From Methylocaldum szegediense (GTDB lineage Bacteria; Pseudomonadota; Gammaproteobacteria; Methylococcales; Methylococcaceae), in the NCBI RefSeq assembly GCF_949769195.1, contig NZ_OX458333.1:744001-808000 (forward strand): a stretch of DNA of 64,000 bases. The letters are read 5' to 3'. The notes under the pieces were generated by a model. The model was not told where the DNA came from. It was given only the letters and a program-made list of their open reading frames with translations, and made no database searches. Both the position numbers and the translations under genes were made by a program. Of the stretch, positions 55,918-63,621 are shown piece by piece; within the stretch, counting starts at the first letter, position 1, and each line of letters opens with the position of its first letter.

Positions 55918-57948
55918 TCAGTGCTGAAGTCCGTAGCGCCCCGTTCGAATCCGCCAGAGTGTAGCCACCAACGCGTCGATGTCTTCGCAGGTGTTGTAGA
56001 ACGCCAACGATGGGCGGACCGTGCTTTCAAGGCCGAACCGCCTCAGGATCGGCTGAGCGCAATGATGGCCCGTGCGCACGGCGATACCCTCCCGATTCAG
56101 TGCGTCGCCGATATCCTCGTTACGGAATCCGTCGATGACGAAGGACAGCACCCCGGCCTTCTCGGGCGCAGTCCCGATCAGCCGTAGCCCTGGAATAGCA
56201 CTGAGCTTTTCGGTTGCATAGACCAGGAGTTCGTGCTCGTAGCGGCTTATGTTTTCCATGCCGATTTTTTCGACATAGTCGAGGGCAGCTCCAAGTCCGA
56301 CAGCGTCGGCGATGTTGCCCGTGCCGGCTTCGAAGCGGGCGGGCGCCGCTTGGTAGATGGTTCGCTCGAAGGTAACGTCCTGAATCATATTGCCGCCGCC
56401 CTGCCATACCGGCATGGCGTTGAGCAGGTCGAGTTTGCCGTACAGTACCCCGATACCGGTAGGTCCGAACACCTTATGGCCGGAGAAAACGTACCAGTCG
56501 GCGTCCAGCTCCTGCACGTCCACGCGCATGTGGGAAACCGCCTGTGCGCCATCCACCAGCACCCGCGCCCCGTAGCGATGGGCCATTGCCACCATCTCCC
56601 GTGCGGGCGTAATGGTGCCGAGAGCATTCGAGACCTGGGAAAACGCGACCAGCCGGGTACGGGGACCCAGCAGCTTTTCGTACTCGTCGAGCCGCACTTG
56701 ACCTCGGTCGTCCACGGGCGCGACCCTGAGGCGAGCGCCTTTCTCGGCGGCCAGTAGCTGCCAGGGTACGATGTTGGCATGGTGTTCCAGCCAGGTGATC
56801 ACGATTTCATCACCCGGCCCGATATGCCGGCGCCCCCAGGATTGGGCGACCAGGTTGATGGCCTCCGTAGTGCCCCGGAGGAAGATGATCTCGTCGCTGG
56901 AGGAGGCGTGGAGAAACCGGGCTACCTTATCCCGCGCGGCTTCGTAGGCATCGGTCGCGCGCGCCGCCAGCTCATGGGCCGCCCGGTGGATGTTGGAGTT
57001 CTCGTGCTGATAGAAGTACGTGAGCCGGTCTATCACCGCTTGGGGCTTTTGGGTGGTCGCAGCGTTATCGAGCCAGATCAGGGGGCGGCCATTCACCTGT
57101 TCCTGAAGGATCGGGAAGTCACGGCGCACCACGTAAGCATCGAATGCCGGATGGGAAGAACCGGAATCCGGAATTGCCTCGGGCAGCACTTCTGCCGATT
57201 CGATCACCGGCATGGTAGGTTTCCGGGCAAATGACCGTGCTTCCTCGAGGAAGTAAAACGAGGTTCCGGGCATCTCGCTGGAAATATGCGGCATGGCCGA
57301 GGCAGCATTCGTTGGCGCCGTGGGGTGGCCGAACGTACTCCCGGCCGGTAGACCAGGGAGTGATCCGTTTGGAATGCTCAACACTGGAGCGCCGTAGCCC
57401 TTTACGGAGGGCGTCGACGGCGCGGAAGCCGGATCGGCTATCGGAATCACCGGGGGCTCCGGCATGAACGGAACTCCCGCGGCAAGCGTCGCAACGCTTG
57501 CGGGTGCGCCTCCCGAGGATTCGAGATTCAGCGCCGGCGCATTGTGCCGCGAGACCGGTTGGGCCGACTGGAGGAAGTAGGCAAGCGACTCCGCGGATTC
57601 CGGTGTCGGTGGTGTAACCGGAGTCTGCGGTGACAAGCCCGTGGCGCCTGCCATCGCGGCGGGCAACGCACGGAGTTCCGCATCCGTAGGGCCGCCTTTA
57701 TCGGAAACCGGAAGCCCGCCAGGGACTGGCGATCCCGAACCGAGCGTAGCTCCGGGCGGCGTTACCGCCGTTGGCGGCATGGCGAAGAGCTCGTTGGCGA
57801 GTTTCGTGAGCACCGCCGGATCGATTGGCGCGAGCGCATCGGCCGGGATATCCGCCCACTCTGGCGCCGGCCCCGCCGTCGGGATCGGAGTCGCTCCGGA
57901 TCCATCGGAGGGCGGAGTGTTACTTCCGGTATTCATGTTTGTAGTCAT
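55918..57948 (-). CDS. Cysteine desulfurase, Family 2A encapsulin cargo
   Basis: The 676-aa protein is a SufS-type cysteine desulfurase (residues about 270-676) behind a long Pro/Ala/Gly-rich disordered domain. It removes sulfur from cysteine as an enzyme-bound persulfide, using pyridoxal phosphate. The PLP lysine is in FSGHKVFGPTG (Lys492), the catalytic cysteine in RTGHHCAQPI (Cys630), and EHHANIVPW is the cofactor-stacking block. The N-terminal domain contains LTKLANELF (47-55), SLAYFLQSAQPVSR (121-134) and SFYFLEEARSFARK (230-243), likely signals for loading into the shell. It overlaps the encapsulin gene by 29 bp, which indicates coupled translation. Confidence 0.95.
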   Translation of the reverse strand: MTTNMNTGSNTPPSDGSGATPIPTAGPAPEWADIPADALAPIDPAVLTKLANELFAMPPTAVTPPGATLGSGSPVPGGLPVSDKGGPTDAELRALPAAMAGATGLSPQTPVTPPTPESAESLAYFLQSAQPVSRHNAPALNLESSGGAPASVATLAAGVPFMPEPPVIPIADPASAPSTPSVKGYGAPVLSIPNGSLPGLPAGSTFGHPTAPTNAASAMPHISSEMPGTSFYFLEEARSFARKPTMPVIESAEVLPEAIPDSGSSHPAFDAYVVRRDFPILQEQVNGRPLIWLDNAATTQKPQAVIDRLTYFYQHENSNIHRAAHELAARATDAYEAARDKVARFLHASSSDEIIFLRGTTEAINLVAQSWGRRHIGPGDEIVITWLEHHANIVPWQLLAAEKGARLRVAPVDDRGQVRLDEYEKLLGPRTRLVAFSQVSNALGTITPAREMVAMAHRYGARVLVDGAQAVSHMRVDVQELDADWYVFSGHKVFGPTGIGVLYGKLDLLNAMPVWQGGGNMIQDVTFERTIYQAAPARFEAGTGNIADAVGLGAALDYVEKIGMENISRYEHELLVYATEKLSAIPGLRLIGTAPEKAGVLSFVIDGFRNEDIGDALNREGIAVRTGHHCAQPILRRFGLESTVRPSLAFYNTCEDIDALVATLWRIRTGRYGLQH

Positions 57949-58852
57949 GGTATTTACCCACTTCGACGTTTTCGAGCACCGCTACTGCGTCCTCGACCAG
58001 GACTGCCAGTGAGCAGTACAGGGAGATCAGATACGAAGTGATTGCTTTACGGTTGATGCCCATGAACTTCACGGATAGTCCCATTCCGTACTCGCCCGGC
58101 AAGCCCGGTTGATAGAGACCGACCACGCCGCGCCGGCTCTCACCGGTCCTAAGGAGCAGGATCTGAGTCTTACCGTCCTGGATTTGCAGCTTGTTCGTGG
58201 GCACCAGGGGAATGCCGCGCCAAGTGAGGAACGGCGAACCGAACATGTTGATGGTAGGTGGCGGGACGCCGCGGCGCGTGGCTTCCCGTCCGAAGGCTGC
58301 GATGGCCTTGGGATGGGCGAGGAAGAAAGCGGGTTCTTTCCAGACCAGCGTTATCAACTCATCCAGGTCGTCCGGGGTCGGAGCGCCGGTGAGGGTCGAG
58401 ATGCGCTGCCCGGGCGCGATATTGTTCAGGAGACCGTAATCTGGGTTGTAGAGGAGTTCCGCTTCTTGCCGTTCCTTGATGGTTTCGATCGCCAGGCGGA
58501 GTTGCTCGGTGACCTGGTTGTAGGGGCTGCTGTAAAGATCGGATACCCGGCTATGAATATCCACTACCGTGGTGACCGCGCTCAGATAGTACTCGCGAGG
58601 CGTCTCGTCGTAGTTGACGAAGGTTTCCGGCAAGTCCCGCTCGTCTTCCGGCTGAGAGCAGGCGGTCAGCACTTGGGACTCATCTTTGACCCGGTTCAGC
58701 CGGTATATGCCCGCTTCGACGGGGACCCAGGGGAGTAGATGTACCAGCCAGCGCGGTGTAATGCCGAGCATCTGGGGTGGGGTTTTGGTAGCGTTGGCGA
58801 GCTGGCGTGCGGCAAGATCGCCTAGGGCTAGATGGCTTGGATTTTCGGCCAT
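57920..58852 (-). CDS. srpI: Family 2A encapsulin shell protein (SrpI-like)
   Basis: The 310-aa protein is an HK97-fold encapsulin of Family 2A and should self-assemble into an icosahedral nanocompartment. The call rests on its full-length resemblance to SrpI: PRWLVHLLPWVPVEAGIYRL, FVNYDETPREYYLSAVTTVV, LLNNIAPGQRISTLTG, the NMFGSPFLTWRGIPLVPTNK block and VVGLYQPGLPGEYGMGLSVK. It has no cyclic-nucleotide-binding insertion, which separates 2A from 2B. Upstream on the same strand is a serine acetyltransferase gene and downstream the desulfurase cargo. Known relatives store elemental sulfur under sulfur-related conditions. Confidence 0.96.
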   Translation of the reverse strand: MAENPSHLALGDLAARQLANATKTPPQMLGITPRWLVHLLPWVPVEAGIYRLNRVKDESQVLTACSQPEDERDLPETFVNYDETPREYYLSAVTTVVDIHSRVSDLYSSPYNQVTEQLRLAIETIKERQEAELLYNPDYGLLNNIAPGQRISTLTGAPTPDDLDELITLVWKEPAFFLAHPKAIAAFGREATRRGVPPPTINMFGSPFLTWRGIPLVPTNKLQIQDGKTQILLLRTGESRRGVVGLYQPGLPGEYGMGLSVKFMGINRKAITSYLISLYCSLAVLVEDAVAVLENVEVGKYHDYKHEYRK

Positions 58853-58943
58853 GTTTCTTCCTCTTTTTTGATTATCCGTTGCAAACGTATTTCAGTTTTT
58901 CAAGGTGGTTATGCGCTGCGGTTTGCCTCCTTCTTTAAGCGAT

Positions 58944-59873
58944 TCAAAAACCGGTGCCGCCGTCCAACCTGTCGCTGCGGGTTTTCGCCTGGGTTATGTG
59001 GCTTCCCGGTGGCACACTGTACGTGAGCCAAACGTTGCCGCCTATCGTCGAACCGCGGCCGATGGTTACGCGACCAAGGATCGTGGCGCCTGCGTAGATC
59101 ACGACGTCGTCCTCCACGATGGGGTGACGAGCGATGCCCTTGATCAGAGTGCCGTTCTCGTCGGCCGGGAATCGTTTCGCGCCCAACGTGACGGCCTGGT
59201 ACAGACGTACCCGCTGGCCGATAACGGCGGTTTCGCCGATGACGACGCCGGTACCGTGGTCGATGAAAAAATGCCCGCCGATGCTCGCTCCCGGGTGGAT
59301 GTCGATACCCGTTTCCGAGTGAGCGATCTCGGCGATCATGCGAGCGATTAGGGGCGTCCCTAATCGATAAAGTTCGTGAGCAAGCCGGTGATGGATGATG
59401 GCCGTGATGCCGGGGTAGCACACCAGCACCTCGTCGATACTCCGCGCCGCTGGGTCTCCTTGATAAGCGGCCTCGAGATCGCTATCCAGCAGTACCCGCA
59501 GATGTGGCAGACGCGCGGCGAAGTCCCGGACGATTTGCACCGCTCGCTCTGTCTGCCCGGTGCTGTCCTCGCTGGACTCCTCGGCCGTGAATTGAAGCTC
59601 CCGGCATACCTGTCCGTACAGCAGCCGCAGGGCCGCATCGAGCGTATGACCCACGAAATAATCGATGGCTTCGTCGGTGAGTTCTCCCGAACCCAGTCGG
59701 TTCGGAAACAGCACGGCGGAAAGACCTTGTACGATTTCCACCAGGACTTTTCGGGAGGGCAACTTGGGCGGTTTATTTTCCCTTTGCCGGCTCACTAGCG
59801 ATTTGACTCTGATTTCCCGGAGTTCCGAGACGACCGAATCGATATTCCAATGCATTTTTCCAAAAGTTGTCAT
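58944..59873 (-). CDS. cysE: Serine O-acetyltransferase (EpsC/CysE type)
   Basis: The 309-aa enzyme acetylates serine to O-acetylserine, the precursor of cysteine. It has the left-handed beta-helix hexapeptide repeats of serine acetyltransferases (SETGIDIHPGASIGGHFFID, then GVVIGETAVIG) with catalytic His in GGHFFIDHGTG, and an N-terminal helical domain. A large N-terminal region places it in the EpsC-like group often found beside Family 2A encapsulins. The ATG at 59873 has an AAGGA ribosome binding site. It is first in the operon, 91 bp before srpI, and would feed cysteine to the encapsulated desulfurase. Confidence 0.93.
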   Translation of the reverse strand: MTTFGKMHWNIDSVVSELREIRVKSLVSRQRENKPPKLPSRKVLVEIVQGLSAVLFPNRLGSGELTDEAIDYFVGHTLDAALRLLYGQVCRELQFTAEESSEDSTGQTERAVQIVRDFAARLPHLRVLLDSDLEAAYQGDPAARSIDEVLVCYPGITAIIHHRLAHELYRLGTPLIARMIAEIAHSETGIDIHPGASIGGHFFIDHGTGVVIGETAVIGQRVRLYQAVTLGAKRFPADENGTLIKGIARHPIVEDDVVIYAGATILGRVTIGRGSTIGGNVWLTYSVPPGSHITQAKTRSDRLDGGTGF

Positions 59874-60179
59874 GTCAATTTCCTTGCCAGACGACGCAAG
59901 ACGCATAGCCATGCCCACCGAACTTAGGCGGTAGAGACGCCTGGGAATCGGATGTCTAAAAAGTAATCGGCCTTATAAGGTTGGGCCTCAGCAATTCCTG
60001 CCGCGCGCTCACGTGTAAATGCCGGACCTGTCTCCGTTTCACCGTGATCGCTACGTTACGGCTTCGCCAATCAACTCCAGCGAGCGATGTGTTGGGATCC
60101 CGTTTGTGTCGCGATCGAGTTGGTCGGGGCAAAGCGGCCAGCGGAACGGCGAATGACACATAGCCCGGCATGACATAGA
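59874..60179. other. Intergenic upstream of encapsulin operon
   Basis: It must hold the operon promoter, but I could not define boxes with confidence. It borders the IS481 remnant at 60180. No gene is seen. Confidence 0.4.
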
Positions 60180-60684
60180 TGTCACGTCCCGTGTGATCAT
60201 TTACCAGGAAGGCGTGACGTCCTGTTCGAAGTCCGGAGCGTTCTTCAGAAGATCTTTGGTTTATCCAACTAAGGTTCATCACAAAGCCGATTCGCCTTCA
60301 CAAGAAGGTCCGTACCACTCCCACCGTGCGGCAGGACGCGAAACTTCGAGTTGAGCGAGCCTTAGCCCAAAAGCAAGACGCCAGCCGGACGATGGTCCGC
60401 AAGGTCCCTTTCCGTATCCAGGCATATGTGGCCGACCCCGGCTTCAAGTTCAGCGACTGTTTCCCGACCTGCGCCAACAGCCTTCGGGCACACACGAGTT
60501 CGATCGGTTCTGCGGCGAACCAAACATCGAATATCCCTTTATCCCACTTTATCGGCCCCCAGCAGCAGATCGGCCGTTGTAGCAGTGGTACGAGGAGGTT
60601 CCGCAAACCGATCGCTTCGACACCACAGCCGATTAGGAGGCACCTGGCGCCTGTACAACCGTCCTTTCCTCAATGGCGCCTAGC
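60180..60684 (+). mobile_element. IS481 derivative A, left part (internally deleted)
   Basis: It begins TGTCACGTCCCGTGTGATC, the IS481 terminal region, followed by a transposase 5' fragment on the plus strand that reads through RTTPTVRQDAKLRVERALAQ and jumps by deletion to VPFRIQAYVADPGFKFSD. It is broken at 60684 by the intact IS481 copy and continues after 61753. Confidence 0.8.
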
Positions 60685-61645
60685 TGTCAAGTCCCGCAAG
60701 ATCGTAAACCTTCTTTCGAAAAAGATGAGGATGGGACAGTTGCCAGTTTTTGAGAGCCTGGATCGGGGTGAGATGGCCTAAGGCCTTTTGGGGAATGTGA
60801 TGATTGTACAGCTCGACATAGCGGTGCAAGGTGGTGTCCAGATCGGCGGTTGAATCGAAGTGATGGGTTTGCAACACCTCCTCGATGCGGCCATTGAAGC
60901 GTTCCACCAGGCCATTCGTTTGGGGCCGGCCCGGCGGAATCAGGCGATGTTCGATGCCTTGTTCAGTACAGAGGCGGTCAAACTCATGCGTCCCCGAGGG
61001 CTGCCGAGTTCGGGTCAGGAAACGGTCGGTAAACTCCGAGCCGTTGTCGGTCAGGCATTTCTGGATGCGGAAAGGCGCGGCCTGAATCACCGCTTTGAGG
61101 AAGTCCTTTGCGCTTAAGGCGGTGCGGTTGGGCTTGAGGGCGACATAGACCCAGCGGGTGGCGCGGTCGATGGCGACGAACAGGTATCGGCGGGGTTCGC
61201 CGTCGATGGCGGGCAAGTACTTAACATCCAGGTGAAGGAAGCCGGGCTCATAGGCCTTGAAGGGTTTGACCTTCGCCTTCTCTGTAGGCGGAAGCAGGGT
61301 CTTGAGGGACGCCACCCCGTGGCGGCGCAGGCAGCGGTCTAGCCCGGAACGGGACACGGCGGGATTGAGAAATTCCCGGGTCACGGCCAGGAGATCATCC
61401 AAGGGGAGGAGCAGAGCTTGGCGGAGGTAGACCACGATGGCTTCCTGGGCGGGCGTGAGCGTGGTTCTGAGGGTGTGGGGCCGGTGTGAGGCATCTTCGA
61501 CCGAGGAGCGGTGTTTCCACTTGCGGACGGTCGTTCGGCTAATGCCATGCTTTTGGGCCAAGGCGCGCTCGCTCAACGTGGACGCTTGAATGGCCTGCCG
61601 AACGGCCGGGGTGGTACGGGCGTTCTTATGAAGACGAATCTGCAT
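60680..61645 (-). CDS. IS481-family transposase
   Basis: The 321-aa transposase starts MQIRLHKNARTTPAVRQAIQ with helix-turn-helix domains (LSERALAQKHGISRTTVRKW). A DDE integrase core follows: FLHLDVKYLP (Asp), CLTDNGSEF (Asp) and GLVERFNGRIEE (Glu). The stop codon TAG (60680-60682) lies outside the element, within the CCTAGC target repeat, so insertion at CTAG supplies the stop. A GTG at 61660 is an alternative start. It appears functional. Confidence 0.9.
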   Translation of the reverse strand: MQIRLHKNARTTPAVRQAIQASTLSERALAQKHGISRTTVRKWKHRSSVEDASHRPHTLRTTLTPAQEAIVVYLRQALLLPLDDLLAVTREFLNPAVSRSGLDRCLRRHGVASLKTLLPPTEKAKVKPFKAYEPGFLHLDVKYLPAIDGEPRRYLFVAIDRATRWVYVALKPNRTALSAKDFLKAVIQAAPFRIQKCLTDNGSEFTDRFLTRTRQPSGTHEFDRLCTEQGIEHRLIPPGRPQTNGLVERFNGRIEEVLQTHHFDSTADLDTTLHRYVELYNHHIPQKALGHLTPIQALKNWQLSHPHLFRKKVYDLAGLDS

Positions 61646-61753
61646 GGAGAGAAACCTCACTTGGACGAACCGAATATCTCCTGGAGAAGGCTCCGGGCTT
61701 CGAACAGAGCATAACTCCTTCTGGGTAAATAATCATACGAGACGCGACACACA
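60685..61753 (-). mobile_element. Intact IS481-family insertion sequence
   Basis: The 1,069-bp element is flanked by direct repeats CCTAGC (60679-60684 and 61754-61759), fitting the NCTAGN target preference of IS481. Ends begin TGTCAAGTCCCG and TGTGTGTCGCGTCTCG (inward) and are imperfect inverted repeats. It is inserted inside IS481 derivative A. Confidence 0.85.
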
Positions 61754-61838
61754 CCTAGCCATCTCACCCAGTTCAAGTCCTCAAAGACTGGCAAGCATTT
61801 TACTCTTTCACAAACTTAAAAACAGTCGGGATTTGACG
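61754..61838 (+). mobile_element. IS481 derivative A, right part
   Basis: Sequence CATCTCACCCAGTTCAAGTC and ACTGGCAAGC continues derivative A and matches the 3' part of the intact transposase gene (GGCCATCTCACCCCGATCC, AACTGGCAACTG). It ends GGGATTTGAC, the IS terminal sequence. Confidence 0.75.
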
Positions 61839-62161
61839 GTTGTCGAGTGTTCCTAAATCAGTAGTGAAGAACCTAATAACCGGCTTCGGCGGTGATCGCA
61901 GCTTTTTATGTTCTGATTTTGAAACATACTCGTTACGATCTCGAATCATTCTTTGTTATTTTTCACGCGACATACCTTATTCAAAGGCACAAAAAGAGTA
62001 AAGAATATCGATAGAAAAAATTGTTATATAAATTTGGTTTGTTATATCAATGAAGAGGATATTAAAATCCAACACACTGATAGGTATGCGCTAGGTTTAT
62101 CCATTATTATGGATAAGTATCCAATATAGTGGAAAATCTTAATTAACCAAGGATAAAGATC
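61839..62161. other. AT-rich spacer, no gene recognised
   Basis: Base composition is much lower in GC than the rest of the window. Nothing is recognised apart from AT-rich tracts. Confidence 0.5.
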
Positions 62162-62660
62162 TGTCAGGTCTGATTTGTTTCATAACTTTTTTTGTGGAAG
62201 CGATGGGGATGAAGTACTCGCTACTTTTTCACGGTTTGGATTGGGGTGAGATGGCCCAAGGACTGTTGAGGAAGGTGGTTGTTAGCGTGATGTAGCGAAA
62301 CCGGGTGGTATTCGATGTTTGGTTCGCCGCAGAACCGATCGAACTCGTGTGTGCCCGAAGGCTGTTGGCGCAGGTCGGGAAACAGTCGCTGAACTTGAAG
62401 CCGGGGTCGGCCACATATGCCTGGATACGGAAAGGGACCTTGCGGACCATCGTCCGGCTGGCGTCTTGCTTTTGGGCTAAGGCTCGCTCAACTCGAAGTT
62501 TCGCGTCCTGCCGCACGGTGGGAGTGGTACGGACCTTCTTGTGAAGGCGAATCGGCTTTGTGATGAACCTTAGTTGGATAAACCAAAGATCTTCTGAAGA
62601 ACGTTTTGGATTTCGAACGGATGATCGCTTCTTCTTAGAAGATAGTAACGGGATTTGACA
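62162..62660 (-). mobile_element. IS481 derivative B, inverted and internally deleted
   Basis: It is an inverted copy of derivative A: about 300 bp of the 5' end match 60242-60537 almost exactly in reverse, including the identical internal deletion. It carries a further deletion in the 3' part. Ends are TGTCAGGTCTG at 62162 and GGGATTTGACA at 62660, 2 bp before the next gene. Confidence 0.8.
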
Positions 62661-62662
62661 TT

Positions 62663-63172
62663 ATGAATACGCATTCGACTGATTTTTCGAAAAAAAAAGT
62701 ACTAGTAACCTTGGGCGGCGGTGGCCATCTGTGGCAATCAAAACGTCTTATAAGCGCTCTTGGCCAGAATTTCTATTATTGCTATGTGACTGGCTACGAC
62801 TGCTTAGTTCCTCCGGAAGTACGTGATAAAGAGGTTTATCAACTAATAACATTCGCAACAATCAGCGGGCGCGGAATAATAAAAAGATTGGCACGGCTAT
62901 TTAGCAGCTTGAAAGACGCTTTCCTGATTTTAAGGAAAGCAAATCCAGATGTTGTTATATGTGTCGGAACTTCGCTATCTGTGCCTTTAAGTTTATGGGC
63001 TAACCTATTTGGCAAGAAAGTGGTTTTCATTGAAAGTATTACCCGGATTCAGCGACCATCCGTAACTGGCCGAATTTTATCATCATTAAAATTAATTGAT
63101 CGGCTTTATGTGCAATGGCCAGAAGCAACAAATCTTTATAAAGGGGCAATCTATAAGGGTACAGTTTTATGA
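62663..63172 (+). CDS. Alg14/PssD-like glycosyltransferase subunit
   Basis: The 169-aa protein is the membrane-anchoring or donor half of a split GT28-type transferase, like Alg14, EpsF or PssD. It has KKKVLVTLGGGGHLWQSKRL at the N-terminus, PDVVICVGTSLSVPLSLWAN and KKVVFIESITRIQRPSVTGR. With the next gene it would form one enzyme that adds a sugar to a lipid carrier in exopolysaccharide or capsule synthesis. It is AT-rich compared with the rest. The ATG directly follows an IS481 end and has no ribosome binding site, so its original 5' end may have been altered. Confidence 0.85.
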   Translation: MNTHSTDFSKKKVLVTLGGGGHLWQSKRLISALGQNFYYCYVTGYDCLVPPEVRDKEVYQLITFATISGRGIIKRLARLFSSLKDAFLILRKANPDVVICVGTSLSVPLSLWANLFGKKVVFIESITRIQRPSVTGRILSSLKLIDRLYVQWPEATNLYKGAIYKGTVL

Positions 63173-63621
63173 TTCTCGTTACGGTTGGAACTACAATCCC
63201 ATTTGACGATTTGATACGTAGCATAGATAGCTTGATTGAGAAAAATAGGATCCATGATAAAGTGATCTGCCAGATAGGCCGAGGCAAGTATATTCCAAAA
63301 AATTGCGAGTATTTCCGTTTTAAAGACTCTCTCGACGAACTGGTAAAACAAGCTTCCTTAGTAGTCACACACGGCGGTACAGGTACCGTTCTGTCCTTGC
63401 TTACAGAAGGAAAACGATTTGTCGCCGTAGTCAACAAGGATGCAGCGGATAACCACCAACAGGACTTTCTTGATCGACTATCGAAAGAAATTCCTATACG
63501 TTGGGTTACCGATTGTTCAATGCTTGATCAGGCTATTCAGGAAGCGCAAAGCGCGCAAGTTCCATATTTGGCATTACCATCTCTTGCAGGTGATTTAATC
63601 AACTACATTCGGGCAATATAG
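63169..63621 (+). CDS. Alg13/PssE-like glycosyltransferase catalytic subunit
   Basis: The 150-aa protein is the catalytic half of the pair. It matches the GT28 C-terminal domain: MILVTVGTTIPFDDLIRSID and the sugar-nucleotide-binding SLVVTHGGTGTVLSLLTEGK. Its start overlaps the stop of the Alg14-like gene by 4 bp (ATGA), the usual coupling for this pair. AT-rich codon use suggests recent acquisition. Confidence 0.9.
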   Translation: MILVTVGTTIPFDDLIRSIDSLIEKNRIHDKVICQIGRGKYIPKNCEYFRFKDSLDELVKQASLVVTHGGTGTVLSLLTEGKRFVAVVNKDAADNHQQDFLDRLSKEIPIRWVTDCSMLDQAIQEAQSAQVPYLALPSLAGDLINYIRAI

